Below are positions 24,070 through 35,943 of a stretch of DNA of 64,000 bases, piece after piece (the first letter of the stretch is position 1; each line of letters starts with the position of its first letter). The DNA comes from Phragmites australis (taxonomy: Eukaryota > Streptophyta > Magnoliopsida > Poales > Poaceae). Location: positions 29,108,501 through 29,172,500 of the forward strand of contig NC_084923.1 in NCBI RefSeq assembly GCF_958298935.1, written 5' to 3'. The notes under the pieces are model-generated. The model searched no databases. It was not told the DNA's origin and saw only the letters and a list, made by a program, of their open reading frames with translations. A program made the translations under genes and the position numbers.

Positions 24070-27000
24070 TGTGAGGACCCGTCCAAATAGTATTCGAACT
24101 AATCATCAGGTAGATCATTAACATAACCACAACCTCGACGATTAATCAAAATACCGCTCCGGCAGTCCCGGCACGTGTTTTGTGCCCAAGGATCGGAACA
24201 CATGCCTTCCAATATGTACATCACAACATAGCTTAATAAAGAGCAAGTAATAAACATTTATATTACAAAAGTTAAGCATGCAACTGATTTCAACAGTTTT
24301 ACAACAAAAGCGAGCTAGGAGGAGACAAAACCCCTCAACTCCTAACCAACAAAAGATCTACGCAGCGAAAGAAAATAAACTATACAACAAAAGGATATGG
24401 AGCCACATGCCCTTAGGCTCCATACCAAGAACACCGAGTTCGGAGTAGAATGTGCTACTCCTGCCCGCCACCCTGATCGGCAGGCACAAAGTTGCCAAAC
24501 ACCGCCTCTTCCTCGCCAACCTGTGAACCTGCATCAACTTAAGGGCAGCACCCTGAGTACGAAGGTACTTGCAAGTCTTACATAATATAGAGCACATATA
24601 CATAGCTCGACTCTAAGGATCATGCATTAGCTAGTAGCAAGGATTAAACATGCGGTTAAGTGAATTTAAGCGGTAAGCAACCTAGACATATGTGTGTGCA
24701 ACTAACTTGATCAACATATATGAAAGTACCCTGTATCACCAATTGAACATAAGTAATTATAATCAACATGTGTATCAAAATTATAACAAGTACCAACTCT
24801 GACCACCCCCACATAACCACCATGTCCATACCACCACCACAAACCCGAACCACAAATCCACAATGAACCTCTACAACCGATACGGATGAAACAATAGCAT
24901 GCTCATGACCGAGAGTGCGGCAGTTCGAACTGTTTATACACCTTGCAGGGGGATACTCCTGGACCCACACGACACGGGACCATACGGCTTGTGCCACCCG
25001 CTAAAGTGCACACAAGGGGGTACCCGTGACAACCTTTCCCAACCAGACCCAACCGTGTGGGGCATGCATCGCTCGGCGTGGCGATACTAGAACTACTCCC
25101 GGAGCAAACTAGTACCGCTTACAAGCCCGCCCGCTCACACCGTCGATGTTCACTCCACAAAGCCACAGCTGCGAAGGTATTCGGCTCGCCTTACCATTAG
25201 ATCGGCATGTGGTGAGTAAGGTAAGTGCTAAAGCCAACGGTACCGACGGACGGCCTTAAATGATGCAAGCGGTCTATGGTCCTCCGGTTTCCTCTCCCGA
25301 CCTGCCCCCTGGACTTTCCACCAAGGCAAACGACACCCCTAACACCGCCCACATCTCATCTCATACTCACCACTCACCAACCATCTCGCCATCAGCCTGT
25401 ATTTGTAATCAATAGTAATCCCTATACTCACGAACAACGGAAAAACACCGTCGTTCGACTTCTACCGAAAGGCCTAAGCATTGCTAAGCATGTATATCGT
25501 ACTCGTACCTAGACGTAACACCATCTCTAGGCTACAAGGAAATTACTTAAAACAATTGACAAAGGTAGAAAGATGCAATCGGCATAAGTTCTACCCAAGG
25601 GTACCCGACACATGCATACATACATAAGCATATTCATCAATTGAGACTTCCAAATTTGACATGGGTGAAATATGTTAGTTGCTTGCCTTGATGCACTGGT
25701 TCACAAAGGTGCGGCGCCTTGGGATCGACCTCGCTCGCTAGGATCGTTGGTTCAGCGATCTCTAAAAAGAATAATGCGTGCAATGCAATGAGTATGAATG
25801 AAGTGCAAATATATGCCACAATATGCATATAATAGATGAAAACATTTTTCCTAGATAGAACAAGTCATAAGGAAACTAGAAAAATTGGATTCATCAATTT
25901 TGGACTTATGATGAATTAACGGTGAATTAATGAAGCTTTAACCTAATTAATTAATCTCAGAAATTTAATTCATTATTTCATGGCTGGAGATGTTTTTAGT
26001 AGGTAGAGTAGGTTATTATGAAACCAACAAAATTTGTTTCATAATTTTTGGAGCTACAGAGAATTTATTATGAATTTTACAAATTTCAGCAAGTAGTAAT
26101 TGTGTTTGTCTAGGTGTACAGCGGTCAGACCGAGGGTCACTGGCGGTCAGACCGCCAAGACTCACGGTTAGACCGCCGGAAATATGGTCAGACCGCCCCA
26201 ATATAGAGAGTTTTGGCCCCTAGCGGTCTGACCGACCTTGGGGTGGCGGTCAGACCGCTGGGGGTCGCTGGAGGCACTTTGGGAGCTCACATGCGATGAT
26301 TCCGGTGACATTTGGAGTGGGGACTTGGACCTAGGGTATCACATTGACTTCCTCTACCGCATAGGACAACATGCATACGTCAAAATCGACCAAAACTCGG
26401 CTATTGCTTCTAATTCATCAAGAACTCATGAACTTCAAACCCGTAGCTCAAAATTCGAAATCCAACCATCCAAAAGGTGGATTCTTGCCATGGGAGTTTA
26501 GGGGACTCACCCAAAGTCCTTTACCAAGGTTTTGGACCGTCGATTGAAGGAGGAAACGGAGGGAAAAGCTTGGGAGACGAAGAAATCCGGTGTTCTTCAC
26601 ATTTCAACCCTAACACCAAAAGACACCAAATCCGGCTCAAATCCTTCTGGAATGAGCAAACAAATTGGAGGAATGGAATTCTTGTGAGCTTGTGATCGCA
26701 ATGGTACCACATGCATACCTTGATTCGGCTCCTAGAGCGCGGATTTGAGGGAGAAAGGAGAGAGGAAGTGAGAGGGAGAGTGAGCTCTTGCTCCCTTGCT
26801 TTGGCTGGTTGGGAGAGGAGAGAGGCACGTGAGTGGAAGTGAGGGAGCAGGTGGGGCTGCTGCCCAAGTGGAGGGAGGGATGGTGGGGCCGGGTGGGTCC
26901 CACATGTTAGAGAGAAAGAGGTCTATTTTAACTACAAATTTAATTCTTTTCTCTCCCAAATTTCTTTCTCTCATCCAAATGATCTCAAACGAATTGCATT

Positions 27001-27091
27001 AGCAATCCGAATTATAATTACGCAAATTTAAACATAATGCTTAAAAGCATGATTATGCTTAATTGCGTGATTAAGAATTTGGGACGTGACA
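24070..27091 (-). mobile_element. Solo LTR, chromovirus-type family C, copy 2
   Basis: It begins TGTGAGGACCCG and ends GGGACGTGACA, with perfect TSD ATTTT (24065-24069 and 27092-27096). The empty site is visible at about 11940 in the 3' LTR of element A. It is 3022 bp. It is homologous to 5203-8925 except that the minisatellite is replaced by a short CGGTCAGACCG array. Confidence 0.9.
26120..26265. repeat. CGGTCAGACCG palindromic array in solo LTR C2
   Basis: Seven or so copies of GCGGTCAGACCGC and variants occur in both orientations with short unrelated spacers, about 146 bp in all. It occupies the position held by the minisatellite in copy C1. Confidence 0.85.
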
Positions 27092-27339
27092 ATTTTGCAA
27101 AACCTTTTTTTTAGATTTTAAAAAAAATTCAAATGAGGTTTTACACCAGTGACTTCTAGCGAATTTTTGCAAACTTTTTCCATGCATAAAAACCTATTGC
27201 AACTAAGATGGCATGAATGCATCAAACTTATATAACCTATTTCTAAATTAATTTCTCCCTATAGAACAAAATTGCAACTCCTATTTAAATTCTAGCAAAA
27301 TTTTAAACTATTTCAAAAATTTGAATGTAGGGTGCTACA

Positions 27340-28960
27340 GCATACCTGCATCATTTTGAATTAAATAACTTCTTATGAAAGGGGACTCATAGCTAGTTGT
27401 GAACCAAGTTCAAAAGGAGTACCAGTGCTTAGACAACAACATGGCCGCTTACTTACTCGAGGTGCGAAAGCTCGAGCAAAAATTTGAAGGGCTGGAAGTA
27501 ACGCACATCAGAAGGAATGATAACTCTAGTGCGAATGAACTTGCTAGGCTCGCTTCTTCTCGAGCACCGGTACCCATAGGGGTCTTCATTGAGAAACTCC
27601 TCAAACCATCTATCCCGAAAGTTTGGTGAATGGATGCTGCCCAACCCGACCAGCAGTCTGGCTCGATCAGCGAGGCAGAACCCGCAGACACAGATGATAC
27701 ACTACTTGAACGCAACCCAACTTGGATGACTCCGTACCAAGCCTATCTCGAGCGTCGAGACATCCCTGAAGATGATGCATTTGCAGAGAAAATTGCTCGT
27801 AAATCCAAGCTCTAGGTTTTGGTAAAGGAAAAGTTCTATCGAATGGGGAGTAACAGAATCTTGATGAAGTGCATCACTTAGGAAGAGGGAAGTAAAATAT
27901 TTCTCGATATCTATGGAGGCATGTGTGGTAATCATGCATCTTCTTTCACCTTGGTCAGAAAAGTTTTCCACTAAGGATTCTATTGGACGAATGCCCTCCA
28001 GGATGCTTGCGAGCTGGTCAAAAAGTGCGAGAGCTGCTAACTTTTTACAAGGCAGACCACTCAACCAACTCAAGCTCTGCACACAATTCCTCTTTCTTGG
28101 CCTTTCTCAGTCTAGGGCTTGGATATCCTGGGACCATTCCCAAGGGCCCAAGGTGGTTGCAAATTCCTATTCATTACTATCGACATGTTCACCAAGTGGA
28201 TAGAGGCCAAACCCGTAGGAAAAATATCTGCAGAAGTGGCCAAGAAGTTCATGAGGAACATAATTACTCGATTTGACATTCTGCATCGGATAATTATGGA
28301 TAACAGTAGCCAGTTCAGAAGCGGGACCTTTATTGCGTTCTGCGAAGAATTCGTTATCAAAACTTATTTTGCCTCAGTAGCTCACTCACAGAGTAAAGGT
28401 CAAGTTGAGTGTGCTAATGGTATAGTCTTACTGGGCATCAAAACTCGGGTCTTTGACAGGCTAAAAGCTTACTCAAAACATTGGGTAAAAGAACTTCCCT
28501 CGGTACTATAGACCGTTCGTACTTCAACCAATAGAGCCACAGGTGAAACTCTATTCTTCTTAGTTTATGGAGCGGAAGCGATGCTCCCGACTGAGTTGCA
28601 ATTCGGATTACCTTGAGTGGAAGGTTACTCCGAAGAAAGGTAGGAGCAATTACGAGCAGGCGACATAAAGATACTCGAGGAGTACCGAGATCGAGCATCT
28701 ATTCAAGCAGCAAAGTATCAGCAGGCATTGAATAGATATCAAAGTCAGAGAATTCAACCCAGGAAACTCGCTGCTAGGGACCTTGTCCTACAAAAGGTGT
28801 AGAAACAAGCCCAACACCACAAGTTATCGTCTAAATGGGAGGGACCTTACATAGTAGTCGAAGTCACTCGACCTGGATTAGTACAGCTATCTACTCCAGA
28901 TGGCGAGATACTCGAGCACCCATGGAACATCGATCAACTCTAAAAGTTTCATTCATGGAA
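27340..28960 (+). pseudogene. pol: Tat-lineage RNase H end and integrase (disrupted)
   Basis: The Tat pol resumes after the chromovirus block with MKGDS, a stop, then VVNQVQKEYQC and NELARLAS, the C-terminal RNase H. A stop at 27627 and another near 27812 follow. The integrase zinc-binding region (27880-28050) is frameshifted. The core reads LDILGPFPRAQGG, FTKWIEAKPVGK, RIIMDNSSQF and QVECANGI in 28119-28511, so two Asp and the distal Glu are present. After stop 28509 the C-terminal domain continues with FLVYGAEAMLPTEL, KWEGPYIVVEV and HPWNIDQL. Several in-frame stops make it inactive. Confidence 0.88.
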
Positions 28961-29202
28961 AAGGTAGGTTACAGGTAAATCGACTAGATTCGATTTGGTT
29001 AGCTACTCGATTACATAATCTTTCCCTTTTCCTTTAATCCATGTGGCTAGTGCAAAATTAGCAGAAAGGATCTACCTAGCCCTTGGACAAGTTAAGGAAC
29101 CTTTTATACTCCTCCCTCGGGCGGCAGCTGATCACTCCAGGAACCGGCCACCGACCAGCATAAGGATCAGAAAAAGTGGTCCAAGCAAAGACCCTGATGG
29201 AG

Positions 29203-29562
29203 CTACTGATCAGCGCCGATGATGCTGAGTGGCCTTCTACTTGCCGAAGGCAATTTGGCGGTTGTTGATGGAGAAGGCAATCGTGCCTCCTTAGCCTGCG
29301 ATGACTCGGGGGCTCCATCGCCGAAGACCTCGATGGCGGCTTGGTCGATGATCCGGTCAAGATCACCACCATCCTCATTCCTCTCCAGTGCGGAGCACTG
29401 CTCCATCTGGCCTGAAGCATAGGTCTTGATGTAATGGCGAACGCACTGAATGTTGTGACGGCGACAATCTATGGTGGGCATTTCTTTCCTCTCCTTCTTA
29501 GACCCGCCACTCGAGTCCTCGTCATCAGAGAAAGTGATGATTATGACCTCAGGAAGTACCAT
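29203..29562 (-). CDS. Small antisense ORF in Tat spacer
   Basis: 119 codons starting MVLPEVIIITFSDDEDSSGG. The acidic/serine-rich lead is followed by a Cys/His-containing stretch (TIDCRRHNIQCVRHYIK) and an Ala/Ser/Pro-rich tail. The function is unknown; such antisense ORFs between integrase and the 3' LTR are known in the Tat lineage. It is one of the few intact frames in this element. A CCATAAATAG box lies ~146 bp upstream of the ATG, suggesting an own promoter. It could also be a chance survivor. Confidence 0.5.
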   Translation of the reverse strand: MVLPEVIIITFSDDEDSSGGSKKERKEMPTIDCRRHNIQCVRHYIKTYASGQMEQCSALERNEDGGDLDRIIDQAAIEVFGDGAPESSQAKEARLPSPSTTAKLPSASRRPLSIIGADQ

Positions 29563-29707
29563 GGTGAGAAGCCTAGGGGAGAGGACTTCTGGATTGGCTC
29601 AAGAGGCGGATATGGAGTGGAGGTCATAGCTTCAAGCTCTACGAGTTCAAGGAGGCAATGGGAAAAGGAAACAAATGAGACGACGGACAAAAAGCTTCGA
29701 GTCCCCT

Positions 29708-29717
29708 CTATTTATGG
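29708..29717 (-). promoter_or_regulatory. TATA-like box upstream of antisense ORF
   Basis: CCATAAATAG on the minus strand, about 146 bp upstream of the ATG at 29562. The spacing fits a TATA box plus ~115-bp 5' UTR. This is inference from position only. Confidence 0.4.
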
Positions 29718-30010
29718 CGGGGGAAATGGGTCATACTGTGTAAATGTAGCTGTCAAGATCCGAAATGATGGCGTCACCTCGGGCGTGTAGCGTGTTCGGC
29801 AGAGGTCGAGAATGTCATGATGGTGTTATGGCTCGTCTCATCTCTGCAAAGAGGGATGGGCAGCCATTACGACACGTTAAATTAAGGTTGCACTGAAAAC
29901 AAACATAAATGGGAGTGGGGTCTTTTAATGCCCACCTACCTGGTGGTTTGAGTTTACTCGATAACCACATTGCAATTAAAACCATAACGCTAGGGGGCTT
30001 TCACTCTCAA

Positions 30011-30106
30011 GTATTCATTCGAGAACGAGCTTTGCTCTTCGTCCGACTCAGTCATCGAGTATATAGTCGAGAGCGAGCTTTACTCTTTGTCCAACTCCAT
30101 TACTGA
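30011..30106. repeat. 48-bp tandem duplication
   Basis: Two units, 30011-30058 and 30059-30106, each include GCGAGCTTTACTCTT-like sequence with a few substitutions. A partial third start follows at 30107. It is noncoding and lies in the Tat spacer. Confidence 0.75.
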
Positions 30107-30783
30107 GTATGAAGTCCAGAGTTATAACACTACTCTCTGATCAATGGTACAGGTATGTCCTTTTCTACTCTCTGATCGAGTAATTTCTTTTCCTTAACCA
30201 TAGAGTCAGGGGCTACATCGTAATACCATATTATTTTTATATGTTTTTTGCAAAATTTTATCTAGCTCTGCGTGATCACGTTAAATAGAACCAACGAAGG
30301 CATGTGTTGGGTCGATGACGGACAACTATACCTCAGGAGGCATAACAGCACAAAAATTGTCAGACATCTCACGCTTAATAGCCAAAAGGGTTATGAAGTC
30401 CTAGTCTGCCTCGCATGTGCTCTCTATCAAGTTCATGTTTGTATGCCGATCAAACAAGAGCAAATTGAAAGAAGTTCGCAGAAAATTTGATATGCTTTTT
30501 CTTTTTCTAATTCTGTATTAGTCTTTTCCTCATTATTACGATCTTCTTGAGTATTCGAGGGCCACACATCTAAAGTCTTATCTAGTTAATATTTCAGGTG
30601 TTGATAGATGCATAATCGTACGGTCTTGAGAATGATGACAACATGTACCTATCAGTTATTGCATCTACTTATGCTAATCCTATTTCATCGACAAGGGAAT
30701 AGCAGACAAAAGCATAATAGACTGGCAAAATGTAGTATTTTTGTGGGCATTCTCATATCATAAAATATGTTTTAAAAGTGTCA

Positions 30784-33700
30784 TCAGTACGAGGGACTCC
30801 CCTCACTATCATCGTTTGGTAGGCTAAGCCTTAATGACTCGACAAAAGCTAGAACCACCGGCTGAACGCTTTCAGCAAGTTTTGCAGCCTCCTCACTAGT
30901 ACAGTTGAACCCGACTGTCACCAATGAGGTATCGAGTGTGGGATTGTAACTCTTGAGGATACCTAGAAATTTGGTGGCGCTTGCAGAGGCTGATTGGGAC
31001 ATGAGGTCGAGTGTCTGCTCCTTTAGCTCTTGAAGAGCCAGGACAACAGCATCCTGTTGAGTGATGGCAACATCCCATTCAGTCATCATGGCCTTCCTTT
31101 CAGCTCATGCGATATTCACTTGATTCCTGAGTTTCTCCCGATACTTGGCATCATCATCAATTTTCTTCATTGCATCAGAAAGAAGTTTCTCCTTGTTGTT
31201 ACAGGAGGACTCAAGGCCTGAAGAAGGTAACCAGAAAGTAATTTTTGTTAGTCACCCAATAAATGAATCGCGCACTTGTGATCAGGGACAGACTTATGTT
31301 CGATTTTCTCCCTCTTGGCTTGGAGCTTATTGTGGTGGTTGGCCTTGGTGGTAGCTAACTGAGCGCCTGTAACGTGGAAAAGAACCTTTATCGCTGCCCA
31401 TGGGTCATTGGTTGGGATCGATATTGAGGTTTTATTTCCCTTGAGCTGTGGGTCTTCTTCTGGTGCGCTCGAGGCAGGATCTTTAGTCTAAGGAATTGGA
31501 GCCGAGGTTGAGTCAATCAGGGAAGTTAGTCCTGGATGACTGGTCGAGACGCTGGTAGCCTAGGTTTTTGCCTCTATTGATAGTCTGCAATCAACAAAAT
31601 AAGGGAAGAGGAAAAGAAAAGACTGCCGGTCGAGATTAAGATCCAGGACAGACCTCTTCAAAATTTGGAAGTGTGAAATGATGCTTGACTTTGGCCTTTT
31701 GGTGGTCACCTTCTTCGTTCTTGGACCAGTTGGCAGAGCTGGTGGAGGAGTTAAACATGGACCAGGCAAAGCCAAGGCATTTGTAGCATGCAAAGAACTA
31801 GATGATAAATTTTTTAAGTTTATCGAGTGTAAGCATGACCATCTAAAGAGTAATAATTCCTAAAATTACCACTCTGGTCGGTTCATCAGGCATAACGGTC
31901 CCTCAAGTTGGTGACTGTGAGGACACTCCAGACGTCCCCTAAAACAGCCACTCACGAAAATTCATCATTAGTAGAATGACCGAGAGAAAATCGATAACTT
32001 GAGAAGAGTTACCTCTTCGGCCAAGTAATCGAGTGTGGCGGTTGCTCAAGGAGGTGATTGGGTAGGTACGCTTGCCATCCCCTAACAAAAGGCCACTCAT
32101 CCAAACCGAATGCATTCAAATATCCACTTGAAAATTTGAAAGGAAATAGGAAGATAATAAGAATTTTGATTTCAATATCCGTGGGCTCCTTCGCTTGCGC
32201 TTGAGAGAGGGCTCGGATCAAGCAGCAGGGGAGAAGACGAGGACGATCTCTTCGATTGAAGAGACCCCTCGGCCTCCTCATTGGCTGATCCTTTCCCCTT
32301 GTCGACAACATCAGCAAAAGAAGTGCCGTCGAGATCAAAGACCTCGCTCGAAAGGATGTGCTCTTAGCGGAAGACTAGAGCCTACAGTCATACAGACAAG
32401 TCACATAAAATAGATAATGATTGGTCCTACTTTTCCATTAAGAAAATCATTACATCTGGTCAAGGATTCGCTAAGGAATAAGGCAGAATGCAACATTCCA
32501 GTGCTTCGGAAGAGAAGAGCTTGTTCAATTGGGCAGTGACATCCTGTGCAGGCAGGGCTGAAAAAGAGAAGAAAGGTTATTCGACAAAGATCGAATGTCA
32601 AAGCAAAATGAAAAGGGCAAAGTGCTAACTAAGCCTTACATCCAGCCGCATCCCTATAGGCATCCTCATCCCCACTATATTCCCAAGCCAGGGGCGTCCG
32701 CACCTTCAAGCGACTCAATCTCTTGCTAATAAAATCTCTAGCCACATGCCACCCAGTTAGGCCAAATTGCCTCAGCATGCCAATTCTATTAATGTAGTAG
32801 GTGGTGTGGTCGGACTATCGGTGCTCTTGTGTCCAAGATCTAGATTTTGGACGGGGAAAAGGACTCTATACACTAAAGGAAAACAATTGGGTCAGGATTG
32901 GAGACGTAAAAGCAAAGTTTTTTCCAATCCTTCGACCAGGAGGAGGTTAGGGGAACCAAGATATAGGAATTCTTCATTTCATTCCTCAATTGGAAACCAC
33001 ACCCCCCGACACATTTATTCTCTTTAATCTTCTTCAGTTTATAAAAGTACTGAAAAAGATTTAAACTTGGCATGAAGCCTCACATAGATGGACAAAAACA
33101 CCCAACATGGTGACAAAGTTGGGGTTCAGGTGGTGAAGTTCAATTTGATATTGATCGAGCACATTGAGAAGAAATTCAGAAGAAGGGATGTTGAATCTGC
33201 AACGGAAGGAAGATTCAAAAACTACAAAATCGTGCTTGATCTTGCAGGAAGGGAATCTCTCACCAGATGCCATCCTCCATTCATCCAGGCTTCATGGTGA
33301 AAGGACAATGATGTCGCCTAGAGGGGGGTGAATAGGCGTTATTATAAAAATTCGTCCCCTTTTACCGTTGGCCTAAACTTGCAGCGCAATATAAATTAAT
33401 GGATTTTTTACAAGTGAAAAACTTAAATATGCTAGGCTCAACTAGTGCACAATCACCCTAAATAAGTGTAAAAATTACAATCCTAAGGTGACTAAAATTA
33501 TTCAATTCTAGCGAGAGATATGCAATAAAATTTAAATTGAAAAAGGCTGAAAACACTGTTCACAGGCCTGAAAATACTGTTTATCCGGTGTAGTCCGGAT
33601 ACTCCGGGTTGTACAGGTCCGGAAACTCCGGTAAAGTCCGGATTCTCCGAGTTCTGTACAGAACTAAGCCCGAAAATGAATATAAAGGATGGGTAGAGAG

Positions 33701-35194
33701 TTGTAGCTCAAACTAAGTGATGTCGTATGTTCCCGGAGATGATTCCAAGTAGATCCACGGAGAACCTACACTCAAATACACACAAACAAGTAGATCGAGC
33801 AATATGCACAAAGATTGAGCAAGAACTCAAAAGTAAAGAAACAAGAGAGGAGACACAAGATTTGTTTTCCGAAGTTCGGATTCACCACCGTGAATTCTAC
33901 GTCTCCGTTGAGGAAGCTCCAACGAGCCGGGTCTCTTTCAACCGCTTTCCTCGATCCACTCTTGATTTCTTCCCTTACGGAGGCGAAATCGAGCCCTTCA
34001 CAAACTTTCGCGCGGCTCACCACAAACACGGGAGCTCACCGGCGACACCTAACCAGCTAGGAGGCTTCACCTCCGAGAGTAACAAACGCTTCGAGAACTT
34101 CTTGTCAAGAACTCAAGTGCTCAAGATTGGATTTTAGCTCAGATACACTCAATCTTCCAATCTCACAACCTAACTCTTTTTTCTTCTCAAATCACACACT
34201 AGATTGGAGTGGGAAGGAGTTCTTTTGGCTCTAGAGGATGTTCTTTTCGTGCCCTTGCAGCAGCCCCAAAGGATAGGGTGAGTGGGGTATAAATAGCCCA
34301 CTTCAAAAACTAGCCGTTACTCAACTTTTCTGGTCTTACCCGGAGTCTCCGGAGTACACCGGAGTATTCGGTCAAGTGGAATAGCCCAAACCGAGAAACT
34401 CTAGCGGAGACTCTCCCGGAGTCTCCGGCAAGCCCGAAGTATCCGGCCTTCACTGGAGTATTCAGGTTCAGCACAGCTGACCTCTGAAAAACGGCGATAA
34501 CTTTTGATCTCGGAGTCTGATTTCGACGATTTTGGACTCTATGAAAAGCTTATTCAGAGGGCTACACATCCCAACTGAATTCATGACCTAAAACACATAG
34601 GATAAAATTAGGAACACTCCGAAACACAATTTGGATACTTCCACACTTTCTGCTCCAGATTTCTAAAAAGAAACTCTCACATGGGTTTGGTTAGAAACTC
34701 TTGAGCACTGAGACGTGATAATTAGCTCATATTCCATCCCTCTTAATAGTGCGGCATACCTAGACTCAATTTCAAAGATAAAACACATTTGAACCAATTT
34801 GAGCCTTTTGAATACTTTCAAGTACCGCTTCTTACTTTCAAACCTTTGAGCTCATGCATATCTCTCATCCATGCATCACCTATGGAAAAACCTACTAACA
34901 AACTCAACACCATTGTTAGTCCATAAGTATTTTCATTAATTACCAAAACCACACATAGGGGCTAGATGCACTTTCACATGGCGGCACCACTCCTTCCTCT
35001 TCAAGTTCCACCAGCCAAGACTCTTGCATCACCAAGGGTGTCCAAGCCTCGATCATGAACCGTGCTTCACTGTACTGATCGGGCGAGATGCTGGCGGCTA
35101 CTGTGTCTGACCGCTTCTCCGGCGAAGAGGAAGTTGGGATCTTCGAAGAAGAACTGGGATCCATGGATCTAAACTTCTTTTGGTGGTGGTGCAT
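30784..35194 (-). pseudogene. Antisense gene of Tat element (putative gypsy type transposon domain)
   Basis: A large gene on the strand opposite gag-pol, read right to left. The N-terminus (from 35194 or 35164) is Ser-rich and runs to about 34982, where the 1.68-kb solo LTR interrupts it. It resumes at 33292 with DEWRMASGERFP, FRCRFNIPSSEFLLNVLDQY and LHHLNPN, the signature of PF04195. A frameshift near 33070 leads to YFYKLKKIKENK and the RDFISKRLSRLKVRTPLAWE piece (about 32680-32750). Later pieces include SSEALECCILPYSL, a Ser/Lys-rich segment near 32250, and a coiled-coil-like C-terminus ending at 30784 (LQELKEQTLDLMSQSASAS). Short introns are possible but not proven. The molecular role is unknown. 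Confidence 0.75.
33298..34976. mobile_element. Solo LTR with TGAAAG/CTTTCA ends
   Basis: On the plus strand it begins TGAAAGGACAATG and ends GATGCACTTTCA, with perfect TSD CATGG (33293-33297 and 34977-34981). It interrupts the Tat antisense gene. TG/CA ends plus a 5-bp TSD and no coding region indicate a solo LTR (1679 bp). Family and orientation were not determined; a SIRE-like Copia origin is possible. Clusters of CCGGAGTCTCCGG-type motifs lie at 33580-33660 and 34330-34460. Confidence 0.8.
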
Positions 35195-35621
35195 GCTGGG
35201 GCGGAGAAAGCCAAGGGACTTGTGCAGGAAGACTGGTGGCCACTACAAGTCTGGGTCATACAGGTAAATAATAAAAAATTTACCATCTTTTCGACCACTC
35301 TCATCTTTACAACGCTTCGACGGGCGCGAAAAGAGGAATGATAACGATGTGCAAATCTCTGCATGCCCTTTTGTCCAATTAAATATGCCTATACCCATCG
35401 TTTCAGATTTCAAAAGGTTTTTTAACTCTACTCAGAGTCGGGTGTCAATCAGTTGAGTTCTTTAGTCTTTTTCTCCAAGTCTTGAGTGTAGTTAGCCGCA
35501 AGGTGCTCAACCCGACTGAGCTTCCACTCAATACTCGAGGAAGGATCTGTCCATACTCAATTCTTTCGACTATGAGCCTGGTCCACTATACTCGACCAAG
35601 ATTAAACTTGGTGGCACTCGA
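35195..35621. other. Tat spacer before 3' LTR
   Basis: About 430 bp between the start of the antisense gene and the recognisable 3' LTR. It should contain the antisense promoter, the polypurine tract and the LTR start, but I could not place any of them with confidence. Confidence 0.4.
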
Positions 35622-35943
35622 ACAGGGTATGTACAACACATATTAGGCAGCTCCAGATATCACGGAACTGAATCAGCGGTACCTGATACACCTGGAATCA
35701 AGGAAGTACATACTAGGGAGGTTTAGATTGGTTACCCAACTCGGAATGATCAGTATCCAAAATAGATCTATCTACTTGGATGTCAAGGAAGACAACTCCC
35801 TATTGACTATAGCTAAATAGGAGTCGGTACCTCACCCCTATATAAGGCGGAAAGGCGGGGGGAAGGACAAGCTAGAGAGGCAAGCATCAAGACACCAACA
35901 AAGGATTTACTCAACAACTTTAGCCCTAGGTTAGATTAGATCC
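35622..35943 (+). repeat. Partial 3' LTR of Tat element
   Basis: It matches 1591-1906 of the 5' LTR, including TATATAAGG at 35839-35847, and stops abruptly at 35943, where Copia-type sequence begins. The 5' LTR continues past this point, so the 3' LTR is truncated at its right side. Confidence 0.8.

Larger units (their letters stand above)
17332..27339 (-). mobile_element. 5' LTR of chromovirus A, split by two nested solo LTRs
   Basis: On the plus strand it begins TGTAACACCTAG (17332, beside the PBS) and ends GGGTGCTACA (27339). The outer end matches the 3' LTR end at 12200. Subtracting the two insertions and one copy of each TSD leaves about 2.9 kb of LTR. It contains no coding sequence. 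The right border meets Tat RNase H directly at 27340. Confidence 0.85.
28961..30783. other. Tat spacer between integrase and antisense gene
   Basis: Mostly noncoding. It contains a short antisense ORF (29203-29562), its upstream TATA-like site, and a 48-bp tandem duplication (30011-30106). I see no further gene. Confidence 0.6.

Noticed and set aside
31200..31300. Spliceosomal intron in the Tat antisense gene
   Set aside because: Candidate GT/AG pairs either break the frame or give an intron of only about 38 nt, so I kept the gene as interrupted without claiming the intron.
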